Notes under the pieces: model-generated
Database searches by the model: none
The model's input: the letters and a program-made list of their open reading frames with translations, nothing else
Told to the model about the DNA's origin: nothing
Made by a program: the position numbers and the translations under genes
From: Plasmopara viticola
Taxonomy: Eukaryota > Oomycota > Peronosporomycetes > Peronosporales > Peronosporaceae
Assembly: GCA_001695595.3 (NCBI GenBank)
Contig: MBPM02000019.1
Coordinates: 372,001-436,000, forward strand
DNA length: 64,000 bases
Direction: 5' to 3'
Shown: positions 32,286 to 44,517 of the stretch, piece by piece
How positions within the stretch are numbered: the first letter of the stretch is position 1
Layout: each line of letters opens with the position of its first letter

Positions 32286-32586
32286 CTTTTGTGCTACAAG
32301 TTTTTAAGACCTCACATTGACCACCAATTATTGTTTTAAGATAGTACGTCGAGCCCACATACATGAGCGATCTATGACACAAGTTTCTTTGCAAGAAGAC
32401 GAGCATACTAGCCTTCAACTTGACGCTCGTCAAAATAACAGCGCTTGATACCTGAGACGGGTGTAAATGTATGTGAATAGCATTTTGCTGACAGGAATGA
32501 GATGTGGGATGCATATTATTGCCTTCTGCGTTAATTTGAGCGGTACAAAGTGCTTAGGCTGAATAGTAATCCTATGATCGGAGCAA

Positions 32587-32657
32587 GCGCCGTTGGTTTA
32601 GTGGTAAAATATCTCGTTGCCAACGAGATGCCCCGGGTTCGATTCCCGGACGGCGCA
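32587..32657 (+). tRNA. tRNA-Gly(GCC) copy 11
   Basis: Next after 371 bp; spacer TGTA, T3, CAGG, GTAT, AATTT. Confidence 0.92.
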
Positions 32658-32957
32658 CTTTTGTGCTACAAGTTTTTAAGACCTCACATTGACCACCAAT
32701 TATTGTTTTAAGATAGTACGTCGAGCCCACATACATGAGCGATCTATGACACAAGTTTCTTTGCAAGAAGACGAGCATACTAGCCTTCAACTTGACGCTC
32801 GTCAAAATAACAGCGCTTGATACCTGAGACGGGTGTAAATGTATGTGAATAGCATTTGCTGACAGGAATGAGATGTGGGATGTATATTATTGCCTTCTGC
32901 GTTAATTTGAGCGGTACAAAGTGCTTAGGCTGAATAGTAATCCTATGATCGGAGCAA

Positions 32958-33028
32958 GCGCCGTTGGTTTAGTGGTAAAATATCTCGTTGCCAACGAGAT
33001 GCCCCGGGTTCGATTCCCGGACGGCGCA
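32958..33028 (+). tRNA. tRNA-Gly(GCC) copy 12
   Basis: Next after 370 bp; spacer TGTA, T3, CAGG, GTAT, AATCT, plus one T lost in ATTGTTTAAG. Confidence 0.92.
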
Positions 33029-33327
33029 CTTTTGTGCTACAAGTTTTTAAGACCTCACATTGACCACCAATTATTGTTTAAGATAGTACGTCGAGCCCAC
33101 ATACATGAGCGATCTATGACACAAGTTTCTTTGCAAGAAGACGAGCATACTAGCCTTCAACTTGACGCTCGTCAAAATAACAGCGCTTGATACCTGAGAC
33201 GGGTGTAAATGTATGTGAATAGCATTTGCTGACAGGAATGAGATGTGGGATGTATATTATTGCCTTCTGCGTTAATCTGAGCGGTACAAAGTGCTTAGGC
33301 TGAATAGTAATCCTATGATCGGAGCAA

Positions 33328-33398
33328 GCGCCGTTGGTTTAGTGGTAAAATATCTCGTTGCCAACGAGATGCCCCGGGTTCGATTCCCGGACGGCGCA
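33328..33398 (+). tRNA. tRNA-Gly(GCC) copy 13
   Basis: Next after 371 bp; spacer TGTA, T3, CACG, GTAT, AATTT. Confidence 0.92.
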
Positions 33399-33698
33399 CT
33401 TTTGTGCTACAAGTTTTTAAGACCTCACATTGACCACCAATTATTGTTTTAAGATAGTACGTCGAGCCCACATACATGAGCGATCTATGACACAAGTTTC
33501 TTTGCAAGAAGACGAGCATACTAGCCTTCAACTTGACGCTCGTCAAAATAACAGCGCTTGATACCTGAGACGGGTGTAAATGTATGTGAATAGCATTTGC
33601 TGACACGAATGAGATGTGGGATGTATATTATTGCCTTCTGCGTTAATTTGAGCGGTACAAAGTGCTTAGGCTGAATAGTAATCCTATGATCGGAGCAA

Positions 33699-33769
33699 GC
33701 GCCGTTGGTTTAGTGGTAAAATATCTCGTTGCCAACGAGATGCCCCGGGTTCGATTCCCGGACGGCGCA
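33699..33769 (+). tRNA. tRNA-Gly(GCC) copy 14
   Basis: Next after 369 bp; spacer del, T3, CAGG, GTAT, AATTT. Confidence 0.92.
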
Positions 33770-34067
33770 CTTTTGTGCTACAAGTTTTTAAGACCTCACA
33801 TTGACCACCAATTATTGTTTTAAGATAGTACGTCGAGCCCACATACATGAGCGATCTATGACACAAGTTTCTTTGCAAGAAGACGAGCATACTAGCCTTC
33901 AACTTGACGCTCGTCAAAATAACAGCGCTTGATACCTGAGACGGGTAAATGTATGTGAATAGCATTTGCTGACAGGAATGAGATGTGGGATGTATATTAT
34001 TGCCTTCTGCGTTAATTTGAGCGGTACAAAGTGCTTAGGCTGAATAGTAATCCTATGATCGGAGCAA

Positions 34068-34138
34068 GCGCCGTTGGTTTAGTGGTAAAATATCTCGTTG
34101 CCAACGAGATGCCCCGGGTTCGATTCCCGGACGGCGCA
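34068..34138 (+). tRNA. tRNA-Gly(GCC) copy 15
   Basis: Next after 371 bp; spacer TGTA, T3, CAGG, GTAT, AATTT. Confidence 0.92.
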
Positions 34139-34438
34139 CTTTTGTGCTACAAGTTTTTAAGACCTCACATTGACCACCAATTATTGTTTTAAGATAGTAC
34201 GTCGAGCCCACATACATGAGCGATCTATGACACAAGTTTCTTTGCAAGAAGACGAGCATACTAGCCTTCAACTTGACGCTCGTCAAAATAACAGCGCTTG
34301 ATACCTGAGACGGGTGTAAATGTATGTGAATAGCATTTGCTGACAGGAATGAGATGTGGGATGTATATTATTGCCTTCTGCGTTAATTTGAGCGGTACAA
34401 AGTGCTTAGGCTGAATAGTAATCCTATGATCGGAGCAA

Positions 34439-34508
34439 GCGCCGTTGGTTTAGTGGTAAAATATCTCGTTGCCAACGAGATGCCCGGGTTCGATTCCCGG
34501 ACGGCGCA
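34439..34508 (+). tRNA. tRNA-Gly(GCC) copy 16, variant
   Basis: 70 nt: one C is missing in the C-run before the T-stem, giving a three-base variable loop. Could be a homopolymer sequence error. Next after 370 bp; spacer TGTA, T3, CACG (then AATGAAATG), GTAT, AATTT. Confidence 0.75.
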
Positions 34509-34808
34509 CTTTTGTGCTACAAGTTTTTAAGACCTCACATTGACCACCAATTATTGTTTTAAGATAGTACGTCGAGCCCACATACATGAGCGATCTATGA
34601 CACAAGTTTCTTTGCAAGAAGACGAGCATACTAGCCTTCAACTTGACGCTCGTCAAAATAACAGCGCTTGATACCTGAGACGGGTGTAAATGTATGTGAA
34701 TAGCATTTGCTGACACGAATGAAATGTGGGATGTATATTATTGCCTTCTGCGTTAATTTGAGCGGTACAAAGTGCTTAGGCTGAATAGTAATCCTATGAT
34801 CGGAGCAA

Positions 34809-34879
34809 GCGCCGTTGGTTTAGTGGTAAAATATCTCGTTGCCAACGAGATGCCCCGGGTTCGATTCCCGGACGGCGCA
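34809..34879 (+). tRNA. tRNA-Gly(GCC) copy 17
   Basis: Next after 373 bp; spacer TGTA, T4, CAGG, GCAT, ATTGTT. Confidence 0.92.
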
Positions 34880-35181
34880 CTTTTGTGCTACAAGTTTTTA
34901 AGACCTCACATTGACCACCAATTATTGTTTTAAGATAGTACGTCGAGCCCACATACATGAGCGATCTATGACACAAGTTTCTTTGCAAGAAGACGAGCAT
35001 ACTAGCCTTCAACTTGACGCTCGTCAAAATAACAGCGCTTGATACCTGAGACGGGTGTAAATGTATGTGAATAGCATTTTGCTGACAGGAATGAGATGTG
35101 GGATGCATATTATTGCCTTCTGCGTTATTGTTGAGCGGTACAAAGTGCTTAGGCTGAATAGTAATCCTATGATCGGAGCAA

Positions 35182-35252
35182 GCGCCGTTGGTTTAGTGGT
35201 AAAATATCTCGTTGCCAACGAGATGCCCCGGGTTCGATTCCCGGACGGCGCA
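35182..35252 (+). tRNA. tRNA-Gly(GCC) copy 18
   Basis: Next after 370 bp; spacer TGTA, T3, CAGG, GTAT, AATT. Confidence 0.92.
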
Positions 35253-35551
35253 CTTTTGTGCTACAAGTTTTTAAGACCTCACATTGACCACCAATTATTG
35301 TTTTAAGATAGTACGTCGAGCCCACATACATGAGCGATCTATGACACAAGTTTCTTTGCAAGAAGACGAGCATACTAGCCTTCAACTTGACGCTCGTCAA
35401 AATAACAGCGCTTGATACCTGAGACGGGTGTAAATGTATGTGAATAGCATTTGCTGACAGGAATGAGATGTGGGATGTATATTATTGCCTTCTGCGTTAA
35501 TTGAGCGGTACAAAGTGCTTAGGCTGAATAGTAATCCTATGATCGGAGCAA

Positions 35552-35622
35552 GCGCCGTTGGTTTAGTGGTAAAATATCTCGTTGCCAACGAGATGCCCCG
35601 GGTTCGATTCCCGGACGGCGCA
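35552..35622 (+). tRNA. tRNA-Gly(GCC) copy 19
   Basis: Next after 370 bp; spacer del, T3, CAGG, GTAT, ATTGTT. Confidence 0.92.
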
Positions 35623-35921
35623 CTTTTGTGCTACAAGTTTTTAAGACCTCACATTGACCACCAATTATTGTTTTAAGATAGTACGTCGAGCCCACATACA
35701 TGAGCGATCTATGACACAAGTTTCTTTGCAAGAAGACGAGCATACTAGCCTTCAACTTGACGCTCGTCAAAATAACAGCGCTTGATACCTGAGACGGGTA
35801 AATGTATGTGAATAGCATTTGCTGACAGGAATGAGATGTGGGATGTATATTATTGCCTTCTGCGTTATTGTTGAGCGGTACAAAGTGCTTAGGCTGAATA
35901 GTAATCCTATGATCGGAGCAA

Positions 35922-35992
35922 GCGCCGTTGGTTTAGTGGTAAAATATCTCGTTGCCAACGAGATGCCCCGGGTTCGATTCCCGGACGGCGCA
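35922..35992 (+). tRNA. tRNA-Gly(GCC) copy 20
   Basis: Next after 370 bp; spacer TGTA, T3, CAGG, GTAT, AATT. Confidence 0.92.
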
Positions 35993-36291
35993 CTTTTGTG
36001 CTACAAGTTTTTAAGACCTCACATTGACCACCAATTATTGTTTTAAGATAGTACGTCGAGCCCACATACATGAGCGATCTATGACACAAGTTTCTTTGCA
36101 AGAAGACGAGCATACTAGCCTTCAACTTGACGCTCGTCAAAATAACAGCGCTTGATACCTGAGACGGGTGTAAATGTATGTGAATAGCATTTGCTGACAG
36201 GAATGAGATGTGGGATGTATATTATTGCCTTCTGCGTTAATTGAGCGGTACAAAGTGCTTAGGCTGAATAGTAATCCTATGATCGGAGCAA

Positions 36292-36362
36292 GCGCCGTTG
36301 GTTTAGTGGTAAAATATCTCGTTGCCAACGAGATGCCCCGGGTTCGATTCCCGGACGGCGCA
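36292..36362 (+). tRNA. tRNA-Gly(GCC) copy 21
   Basis: Next after 367 bp; spacer has a private deletion (ACCTGGGTGTAAATG) and GTGGATAG, then T3, CACG, GTAT, ATTGTT. Confidence 0.92.
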
Positions 36363-36658
36363 CTTTTGTGCTACAAGTTTTTAAGACCTCACATTGACCA
36401 CCAATTATTGTTTTAAGATAGTACGTCGAGCCCACATACATGAGCGATCTATGACACAAGTTTCTTTGCAAGAAGACGAGCATACTAGCCTTCAACTTGA
36501 CGCTCGTCAAAATAACAGCGCTTGATACCTGGGTGTAAATGTATGTGGATAGCATTTGCTGACACGAATGAGATGTGGGATGTATATTATTGCCTTCTGC
36601 GTTATTGTTGAGCGGTACAAAGTGCTTAGGCTGAATAGTAATCCTATGATCGGAGCAA

Positions 36659-36729
36659 GCGCCGTTGGTTTAGTGGTAAAATATCTCGTTGCCAACGAGA
36701 TGCCCCGGGTTCGATTCCCGGACGGCGCA
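36659..36729 (+). tRNA. tRNA-Gly(GCC) copy 22
   Basis: Next after 371 bp; spacer TGTA, T3, CAGG, GTAT, AATTT. Confidence 0.92.
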
Positions 36730-37029
36730 CTTTTGTGCTACAAGTTTTTAAGACCTCACATTGACCACCAATTATTGTTTTAAGATAGTACGTCGAGCCC
36801 ACATACATGAGCGATCTATGACACAAGTTTCTTTGCAAGAAGACGAGCATACTAGCCTTCAACTTGACGCTCGTCAAAATAACAGCGCTTGATACCTGAG
36901 ACGGGTGTAAATGTATGTGAATAGCATTTGCTGACAGGAATGAGATGTGGGATGTATATTATTGCCTTCTGCGTTAATTTGAGCGGTACAAAGTGCTTAG
37001 GCTGAATAGTAATCCTATGATCGGAGCAA

Positions 37030-37100
37030 GCGCCGTTGGTTTAGTGGTAAAATATCTCGTTGCCAACGAGATGCCCCGGGTTCGATTCCCGGACGGCGCA
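37030..37100 (+). tRNA. tRNA-Gly(GCC) copy 23
   Basis: Next after 373 bp; spacer AATA, T4, CAGG, GTAT, ATTGTT. Confidence 0.92.
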
Positions 37101-37402
37101 CTTTTGTGCTACAAGTTTTTAAGACCTCACATTGACCACCAATTATTGTTTTAAGATAGTACGTCGAGCCCACATACATGAGCGATCTATGACACAAGTT
37201 TCTTTGCAAGAAGACGAGCATACTAGCCTTCAACTTGACGCTCGTCAAAATAACAGCGCTTGATACCTGAGACGGGAATAAATGTATGTGAATAGCATTT
37301 TGCTGACAGGAATGAGATGTGGGATGTATATTATTGCCTTCTGCGTTATTGTTGAGCGGTACAAAGTGCTTAGGCTGAATAGTAATCCTATGATCGGAGC
37401 AA

Positions 37403-37473
37403 GCGCCGTTGGTTTAGTGGTAAAATATCTCGTTGCCAACGAGATGCCCCGGGTTCGATTCCCGGACGGCGCA
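37403..37473 (+). tRNA. tRNA-Gly(GCC) copy 24
   Basis: Next after 372 bp; spacer AATA, T4, CAGG, GTAT, AATTT, with AGTTCG for AGTACG. Confidence 0.92.
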
Positions 37474-37774
37474 CTTTTGTGCTACAAGTTTTTAAGACCT
37501 CACATTGACCACCAATTATTGTTTTAAGATAGTTCGTCGAGCCCACATACATGAGCGATCTATGACACAAGTTTCTTTGCAAGAAGACGAGCATACTAGC
37601 CTTCAACTTGACGCTCGTCAAAATAACAGCGCTTGATACCTGAGACGGGAATAAATGTATGTGAATAGCATTTTGCTGACAGGAATGAGATGTGGGATGT
37701 ATATTATTGCCTTCTGCGTTAATTTGAGCGGTACAAAGTGCTTAGGCTGAATAGTAATCCTATGATCGGAGCAA

Positions 37775-37845
37775 GCGCCGTTGGTTTAGTGGTAAAATAT
37801 CTCGTTGCCAACGAGATGCCCCGGGTTCGATTCCCGGACGGCGCA
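37775..37845 (+). tRNA. tRNA-Gly(GCC) copy 25
   Basis: Next after 372 bp; spacer TGTA, T3, CAGG, GTAT, ATTGTT. Confidence 0.92.
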
Positions 37846-38146
37846 CTTTTGTGCTACAAGTTTTTAAGACCTCACATTGACCACCAATTATTGTTTTAAG
37901 ATAGTACGTCGAGCCCACATACATGAGCGATCTATGACACAAGTTTCTTTGCAAGAAGACGAGCATACTAGCCTTCAACTTGACGCTCGTCAAAATAACA
38001 GCGCTTGATACCTGAGACGGGTGTAAATGTATGTGAATAGCATTTGCTGACAGGAATGAGATGTGGGATGTATATTATTGCCTTCTGCGTTATTGTTGAG
38101 CGGTACAAAGTGCTTAGGCTGAATAGTAATCCTATGATCGGAGCAA

Positions 38147-38217
38147 GCGCCGTTGGTTTAGTGGTAAAATATCTCGTTGCCAACGAGATGCCCCGGGTTC
38201 GATTCCCGGACGGCGCA
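38147..38217 (+). tRNA. tRNA-Gly(GCC) copy 26
   Basis: Next after 371 bp; spacer TGTA, T3, CACG (AATGAAATG), GTAT, AATCT. Confidence 0.92.
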
Positions 38218-38517
38218 CTTTTGTGCTACAAGTTTTTAAGACCTCACATTGACCACCAATTATTGTTTTAAGATAGTACGTCGAGCCCACATACATGAGC
38301 GATCTATGACACAAGTTTCTTTGCAAGAAGACGAGCATACTAGCCTTCAACTTGACGCTCGTCAAAATAACAGCGCTTGATACCTGAGACGGGTGTAAAT
38401 GTATGTGAATAGCATTTGCTGACACGAATGAAATGTGGGATGTATATTATTGCCTTCTGCGTTAATCTGAGCGGTACAAAGTGCTTAGGCTGAATAGTAA
38501 TCCTACGATCGGAGCAA

Positions 38518-38588
38518 GCGCCGTTGGTTTAGTGGTAAAATATCTCGTTGCCAACGAGATGCCCCGGGTTCGATTCCCGGACGGCGCA
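38518..38588 (+). tRNA. tRNA-Gly(GCC) copy 27
   Basis: Next after 372 bp; spacer TGTA, T3, CACG, GTAT, ATTGTT. Confidence 0.92.
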
Positions 38589-38889
38589 CTTTTGTGCTAC
38601 AAGTTTTTAAGACCTCACATTGACCACCAATTATTGTTTTAAGATAGTACGTCGAGCCCACATACATGAGCGATCTATGACACAAGTTTCTTTGCAAGAA
38701 GACGAGCATACTAGCCTTCAACTTGACGCTCGTCAAAATAACAGCGCTTGATACCTGAGACGGGTGTAAATGTATGTGAATAGCATTTGCTGACACGAAT
38801 GAGATGTGGGATGTATATTATTGCCTTCTGCGTTATTGTTGAGCGGTACAAAGTGCTTAGGCTGAATAGTAATCCTATGATCGGAGCAA

Positions 38890-38960
38890 GCGCCGTTGGT
38901 TTAGTGGTAAAATATCTCGTTGCCAACGAGATGCCCCGGGTTCGATTCCCGGACGGCGCA
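38890..38960 (+). tRNA. tRNA-Gly(GCC) copy 28
   Basis: Next after 369 bp; spacer del, T3, CACG, GTAT, AATTT. Confidence 0.92.
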
Positions 38961-39258
38961 CTTTTGTGCTACAAGTTTTTAAGACCTCACATTGACCACC
39001 AATTATTGTTTTAAGATAGTACGTCGAGCCCACATACATGAGCGATCTATGACACAAGTTTCTTTGCAAGAAGACGAGCATACTAGCCTTCAACTTGACG
39101 CTCGTCAAAATAACAGCGCTTGATACCTGAGACGGGTAAATGTATGTGAATAGCATTTGCTGACACGAATGAGATGTGGGATGTATATTATTGCCTTCTG
39201 CGTTAATTTGAGCGGTACAAAGTGCTTAGGCTGAATAGTAATCCTATGATCGGAGCAA

Positions 39259-39329
39259 GCGCCGTTGGTTTAGTGGTAAAATATCTCGTTGCCAACGAGA
39301 TGCCCCGGGTTCGATTCCCGGACGGCGCA
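39259..39329 (+). tRNA. tRNA-Gly(GCC) copy 29
   Basis: Next after 373 bp; spacer AATA, T4, CAGG, GTAT, ATTGTT. Confidence 0.92.
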
Positions 39330-39631
39330 CTTTTGTGCTACAAGTTTTTAAGACCTCACATTGACCACCAATTATTGTTTTAAGATAGTACGTCGAGCCC
39401 ACATACATGAGCGATCTATGACACAAGTTTCTTTGCAAGAAGACGAGCATACTAGCCTTCAACTTGACGCTCGTCAAAATAACAGCGCTTGATACCTGAG
39501 ACGGGAATAAATGTATGTGAATAGCATTTTGCTGACAGGAATGAGATGTGGGATGTATATTATTGCCTTCTGCGTTATTGTTGAGCGGTACAAAGTGCTT
39601 AGGCTGAATAGTAATCCTATGATCGGAGCAA

Positions 39632-39702
39632 GCGCCGTTGGTTTAGTGGTAAAATATCTCGTTGCCAACGAGATGCCCCGGGTTCGATTCCCGGACGGCG
39701 CA
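39632..39702 (+). tRNA. tRNA-Gly(GCC) copy 30
   Basis: Next after 368 bp; spacer TGTA, T3, CAGG, GTAT with three bases lost (GTATATTGCC), AATTT. Confidence 0.92.
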
Positions 39703-39999
39703 CTTTTGTGCTACAAGTTTTTAAGACCTCACATTGACCACCAATTATTGTTTTAAGATAGTACGTCGAGCCCACATACATGAGCGATCTATGACACAAG
39801 TTTCTTTGCAAGAAGACGAGCATACTAGCCTTCAACTTGACGCTCGTCAAAATAACAGCGCTTGATACCTGAGACGGGTGTAAATGTATGTGAATAGCAT
39901 TTGCTGACAGGAATGAGATGTGGGATGTATATTGCCTTCTGCGTTAATTTGAGCGGTACAAAGTGCTTAGGCTGAATAGTAATCCTATGATCGGAGCAA

Positions 40000-40070
40000 G
40001 CGCCGTTGGTTTAGTGGTAAAATATCTCGTTGCCAACGAGATGCCCCGGGTTCGATTCCCGGACGGCGCA
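40000..40070 (+). tRNA. tRNA-Gly(GCC) copy 31
   Basis: Next after 373 bp; spacer AATA, T4, CAGG, GTAT, ATTGTT. Confidence 0.92.
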
Positions 40071-40372
40071 CTTTTGTGCTACAAGTTTTTAAGACCTCAC
40101 ATTGACCACCAATTATTGTTTTAAGATAGTACGTCGAGCCCACATACATGAGCGATCTATGACACAAGTTTCTTTGCAAGAAGACGAGCATACTAGCCTT
40201 CAACTTGACGCTCGTCAAAATAACAGCGCTTGATACCTGAGACGGGAATAAATGTATGTGAATAGCATTTTGCTGACAGGAATGAGATGTGGGATGTATA
40301 TTATTGCCTTCTGCGTTATTGTTGAGCGGTACAAAGTGCTTAGGCTGAATAGTAATCCTATGATCGGAGCAA

Positions 40373-40443
40373 GCGCCGTTGGTTTAGTGGTAAAATATCT
40401 CGTTGCCAACGAGATGCCCCGGGTTCGATTCCCGGACGGCGCA
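40373..40443 (+). tRNA. tRNA-Gly(GCC) copy 32
   Basis: Next after 371 bp; spacer TGTA, T3, CAGG, GTAT, AATTT. Confidence 0.92.
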
Positions 40444-40743
40444 CTTTTGTGCTACAAGTTTTTAAGACCTCACATTGACCACCAATTATTGTTTTAAGAT
40501 AGTACGTCGAGCCCACATACATGAGCGATCTATGACACAAGTTTCTTTGCAAGAAGACGAGCATACTAGCCTTCAACTTGACGCTCGTCAAAATAACAGC
40601 GCTTGATACCTGAGACGGGTGTAAATGTATGTGAATAGCATTTGCTGACAGGAATGAGATGTGGGATGTATATTATTGCCTTCTGCGTTAATTTGAGCGG
40701 TACAAAGTGCTTAGGCTGAATAGTAATCCTATGATCGGAGCAA

Positions 40744-40814
40744 GCGCCGTTGGTTTAGTGGTAAAATATCTCGTTGCCAACGAGATGCCCCGGGTTCGAT
40801 TCCCGGACGGCGCA
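40744..40814 (+). tRNA. tRNA-Gly(GCC) copy 33
   Basis: Next after 372 bp; spacer AATA, T3, CAGG, GCAT, ATTGTT. Confidence 0.92.
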
Positions 40815-41115
40815 CTTTTGTGCTACAAGTTTTTAAGACCTCACATTGACCACCAATTATTGTTTTAAGATAGTACGTCGAGCCCACATACATGAGCGAT
40901 CTATGACACAAGTTTCTTTGCAAGAAGACGAGCATACTAGCCTTCAACTTGACGCTCGTCAAAATAACAGCGCTTGATACCTGAGACGGGAATAAATGTA
41001 TGTGAATAGCATTTGCTGACAGGAATGAGATGTGGGATGCATATTATTGCCTTCTGCGTTATTGTTGAGCGGTACAAAGTGCTTAGGCTGAATAGTAATC
41101 CTATGATCGGAGCAA

Positions 41116-41186
41116 GCGCCGTTGGTTTAGTGGTAAAATATCTCGTTGCCAACGAGATGCCCCGGGTTCGATTCCCGGACGGCGCA
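41116..41186 (+). tRNA. tRNA-Gly(GCC) copy 34
   Basis: Next after 371 bp; spacer TGTA, T3, CAGG, GTAT, AATTT. Confidence 0.92.
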
Positions 41187-41486
41187 CTTTTGTGCTACAA
41201 GTTTTTAAGACCTCACATTGACCACCAATTATTGTTTTAAGATAGTACGTCGAGCCCACATACATGAGCGATCTATGACACAAGTTTCTTTGCAAGAAGA
41301 CGAGCATACTAGCCTTCAACTTGACGCTCGTCAAAATAACAGCGCTTGATACCTGAGACGGGTGTAAATGTATGTGAATAGCATTTGCTGACAGGAATGA
41401 GATGTGGGATGTATATTATTGCCTTCTGCGTTAATTTGAGCGGTACAAAGTGCTTAGGCTGAATAGTAATCCTATGATCGGAGCAA

Positions 41487-41557
41487 GCGCCGTTGGTTTA
41501 GTGGTAAAATATCTCGTTGCCAACGAGATGCCCCGGGTTCGATTCCCGGACGGCGCA
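41487..41557 (+). tRNA. tRNA-Gly(GCC) copy 35
   Basis: Next after 370 bp; spacer TGTA, T4, CAGG, GTAT, GTT. Confidence 0.92.
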
Positions 41558-41856
41558 CTTTTGTGCTACAAGTTTTTAAGACCTCACATTGACCACCAAT
41601 TATTGTTTTAAGATAGTACGTCGAGCCCACATACATGAGCGATCTATGACACAAGTTTCTTTGCAAGAAGACGAGCATACTAGCCTTCAACTTGACGCTC
41701 GTCAAAATAACAGCGCTTGATACCTGAGACGGGTGTAAATGTATGTGAATAGCATTTTGCTGACAGGAATGAGATGTGGGATGTATATTATTGCCTTCTG
41801 CGTTGTTGAGCGGTACAAAGTGCTTAGGCTGAATAGTAATCCTATGATCGGAGCAA

Positions 41857-41927
41857 GCGCCGTTGGTTTAGTGGTAAAATATCTCGTTGCCAACGAGATG
41901 CCCCGGGTTCGATTCCCGGACGGCGCA
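41857..41927 (+). tRNA. tRNA-Gly(GCC) copy 36
   Basis: Next after 370 bp; spacer TGTA, T3, CAGG, GTAT, ATTT. Confidence 0.92.
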
Positions 41928-42226
41928 CTTTTGTGCTACAAGTTTTTAAGACCTCACATTGACCACCAATTATTGTTTTAAGATAGTACGTCGAGCCCAC
42001 ATACATGAGCGATCTATGACACAAGTTTCTTTGCAAGAAGACGAGCATACTAGCCTTCAACTTGACGCTCGTCAAAATAACAGCGCTTGATACCTGAGAC
42101 GGGTGTAAATGTATGTGAATAGCATTTGCTGACAGGAATGAGATGTGGGATGTATATTATTGCCTTCTGCGTTATTTGAGCGGTACAAAGTGCTTAGGCT
42201 GAATAGTAATCCTATGATCGGAGCAA

Positions 42227-42297
42227 GCGCCGTTGGTTTAGTGGTAAAATATCTCGTTGCCAACGAGATGCCCCGGGTTCGATTCCCGGACGGCGCA
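42227..42297 (+). tRNA. tRNA-Gly(GCC) copy 37
   Basis: Next after 370 bp; spacer del, T3, CAGG, GCAT, ATTGTT. Confidence 0.92.
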
Positions 42298-42596
42298 CTT
42301 TTGTGCTACAAGTTTTTAAGACCTCACATTGACCACCAATTATTGTTTTAAGATAGTACGTCGAGCCCACATACATGAGCGATCTATGACACAAGTTTCT
42401 TTGCAAGAAGACGAGCATACTAGCCTTCAACTTGACGCTCGTCAAAATAACAGCGCTTGATACCTGAGACGGGTAAATGTATGTGAATAGCATTTGCTGA
42501 CAGGAATGAGATGTGGGATGCATATTATTGCCTTCTGCGTTATTGTTGAGCGGTACAAAGTGCTTAGGCTGAATAGTAATCCTATGATCGGAGCAA

Positions 42597-42667
42597 GCGC
42601 CGTTGGTTTAGTGGTAAAATATCTCGTTGCCAACGAGATGCCCCGGGTTCGATTCCCGGACGGCGCA
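42597..42667 (+). tRNA. tRNA-Gly(GCC) copy 38
   Basis: Next after 370 bp; spacer TGTA, T3, CAGG, GTAT, AATT. Confidence 0.92.
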
Positions 42668-42966
42668 CTTTTGTGCTACAAGTTTTTAAGACCTCACATT
42701 GACCACCAATTATTGTTTTAAGATAGTACGTCGAGCCCACATACATGAGCGATCTATGACACAAGTTTCTTTGCAAGAAGACGAGCATACTAGCCTTCAA
42801 CTTGACGCTCGTCAAAATAACAGCGCTTGATACCTGAGACGGGTGTAAATGTATGTGAATAGCATTTGCTGACAGGAATGAGATGTGGGATGTATATTAT
42901 TGCCTTCTGCGTTAATTGAGCGGTACAAAGTGCTTAGGCTGAATAGTAATCCTATGATCGGAGCAA

Positions 42967-43037
42967 GCGCCGTTGGTTTAGTGGTAAAATATCTCGTTGC
43001 CAACGAGATGCCCCGGGTTCGATTCCCGGACGGCGCA
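42967..43037 (+). tRNA. tRNA-Gly(GCC) copy 39
   Basis: Next after 370 bp; spacer del, T3, CAGG, GTAT, ATTGTT. Confidence 0.92.
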
Positions 43038-43336
43038 CTTTTGTGCTACAAGTTTTTAAGACCTCACATTGACCACCAATTATTGTTTTAAGATAGTACG
43101 TCGAGCCCACATACATGAGCGATCTATGACACAAGTTTCTTTGCAAGAAGACGAGCATACTAGCCTTCAACTTGACGCTCGTCAAAATAACAGCGCTTGA
43201 TACCTGAGACGGGTAAATGTATGTGAATAGCATTTGCTGACAGGAATGAGATGTGGGATGTATATTATTGCCTTCTGCGTTATTGTTGAGCGGTACAAAG
43301 TGCTTAGGCTGAATAGTAATCCTATGATCGGAGCAA

Positions 43337-43407
43337 GCGCCGTTGGTTTAGTGGTAAAATATCTCGTTGCCAACGAGATGCCCCGGGTTCGATTCCCGGA
43401 CGGCGCA
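43337..43407 (+). tRNA. tRNA-Gly(GCC) copy 40
   Basis: Next after 370 bp; spacer TGTA, T3, CAGG, GTAT, AATT. Confidence 0.92.
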
Positions 43408-43706
43408 CTTTTGTGCTACAAGTTTTTAAGACCTCACATTGACCACCAATTATTGTTTTAAGATAGTACGTCGAGCCCACATACATGAGCGATCTATGAC
43501 ACAAGTTTCTTTGCAAGAAGACGAGCATACTAGCCTTCAACTTGACGCTCGTCAAAATAACAGCGCTTGATACCTGAGACGGGTGTAAATGTATGTGAAT
43601 AGCATTTGCTGACAGGAATGAGATGTGGGATGTATATTATTGCCTTCTGCGTTAATTGAGCGGTACAAAGTGCTTAGGCTGAATAGTAATCCTATGATCG
43701 GAGCAA

Positions 43707-43777
43707 GCGCCGTTGGTTTAGTGGTAAAATATCTCGTTGCCAACGAGATGCCCCGGGTTCGATTCCCGGACGGCGCA
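43707..43777 (+). tRNA. tRNA-Gly(GCC) copy 41
   Basis: Next after 370 bp; spacer TGTA, T3, CAGG, GTAT, ATTT. Confidence 0.92.
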
Positions 43778-44076
43778 CTTTTGTGCTACAAGTTTTTAAG
43801 ACCTCACATTGACCACCAATTATTGTTTTAAGATAGTACGTCGAGCCCACATACATGAGCGATCTATGACACAAGTTTCTTTGCAAGAAGACGAGCATAC
43901 TAGCCTTCAACTTGACGCTCGTCAAAATAACAGCGCTTGATACCTGAGACGGGTGTAAATGTATGTGAATAGCATTTGCTGACAGGAATGAGATGTGGGA
44001 TGTATATTATTGCCTTCTGCGTTATTTGAGCGGTACAAAGTGCTTAGGCTGAATAGTAATCCTATGATCGGAGCAA

Positions 44077-44147
44077 GCGCCGTTGGTTTAGTGGTAAAAT
44101 ATCTCGTTGCCAACGAGATGCCCCGGGTTCGATTCCCGGACGGCGCA
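44077..44147 (+). tRNA. tRNA-Gly(GCC) copy 42
   Basis: Next after 370 bp; spacer s5 AATT. Confidence 0.92.
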
Positions 44148-44446
44148 CTTTTGTGCTACAAGTTTTTAAGACCTCACATTGACCACCAATTATTGTTTTA
44201 AGATAGTACGTCGAGCCCACATACATGAGCGATCTATGACACAAGTTTCTTTGCAAGAAGACGAGCATACTAGCCTTCAACTTGACGCTCGTCAAAATAA
44301 CAGCGCTTGATACCTGAGACGGGTGTAAATGTATGTGAATAGCATTTGCTGACAGGAATGAGATGTGGGATGTATATTATTGCCTTCTGCGTTAATTGAG
44401 CGGTACAAAGTGCTTAGGCTGAATAGTAATCCTATGATCGGAGCAA

Positions 44447-44517
44447 GCGCCGTTGGTTTAGTGGTAAAATATCTCGTTGCCAACGAGATGCCCCGGGTTC
44501 GATTCCCGGACGGCGCA
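44447..44517 (+). tRNA. tRNA-Gly(GCC) copy 43
   Basis: Next after 370 bp; spacer s5 AATT. Confidence 0.92.
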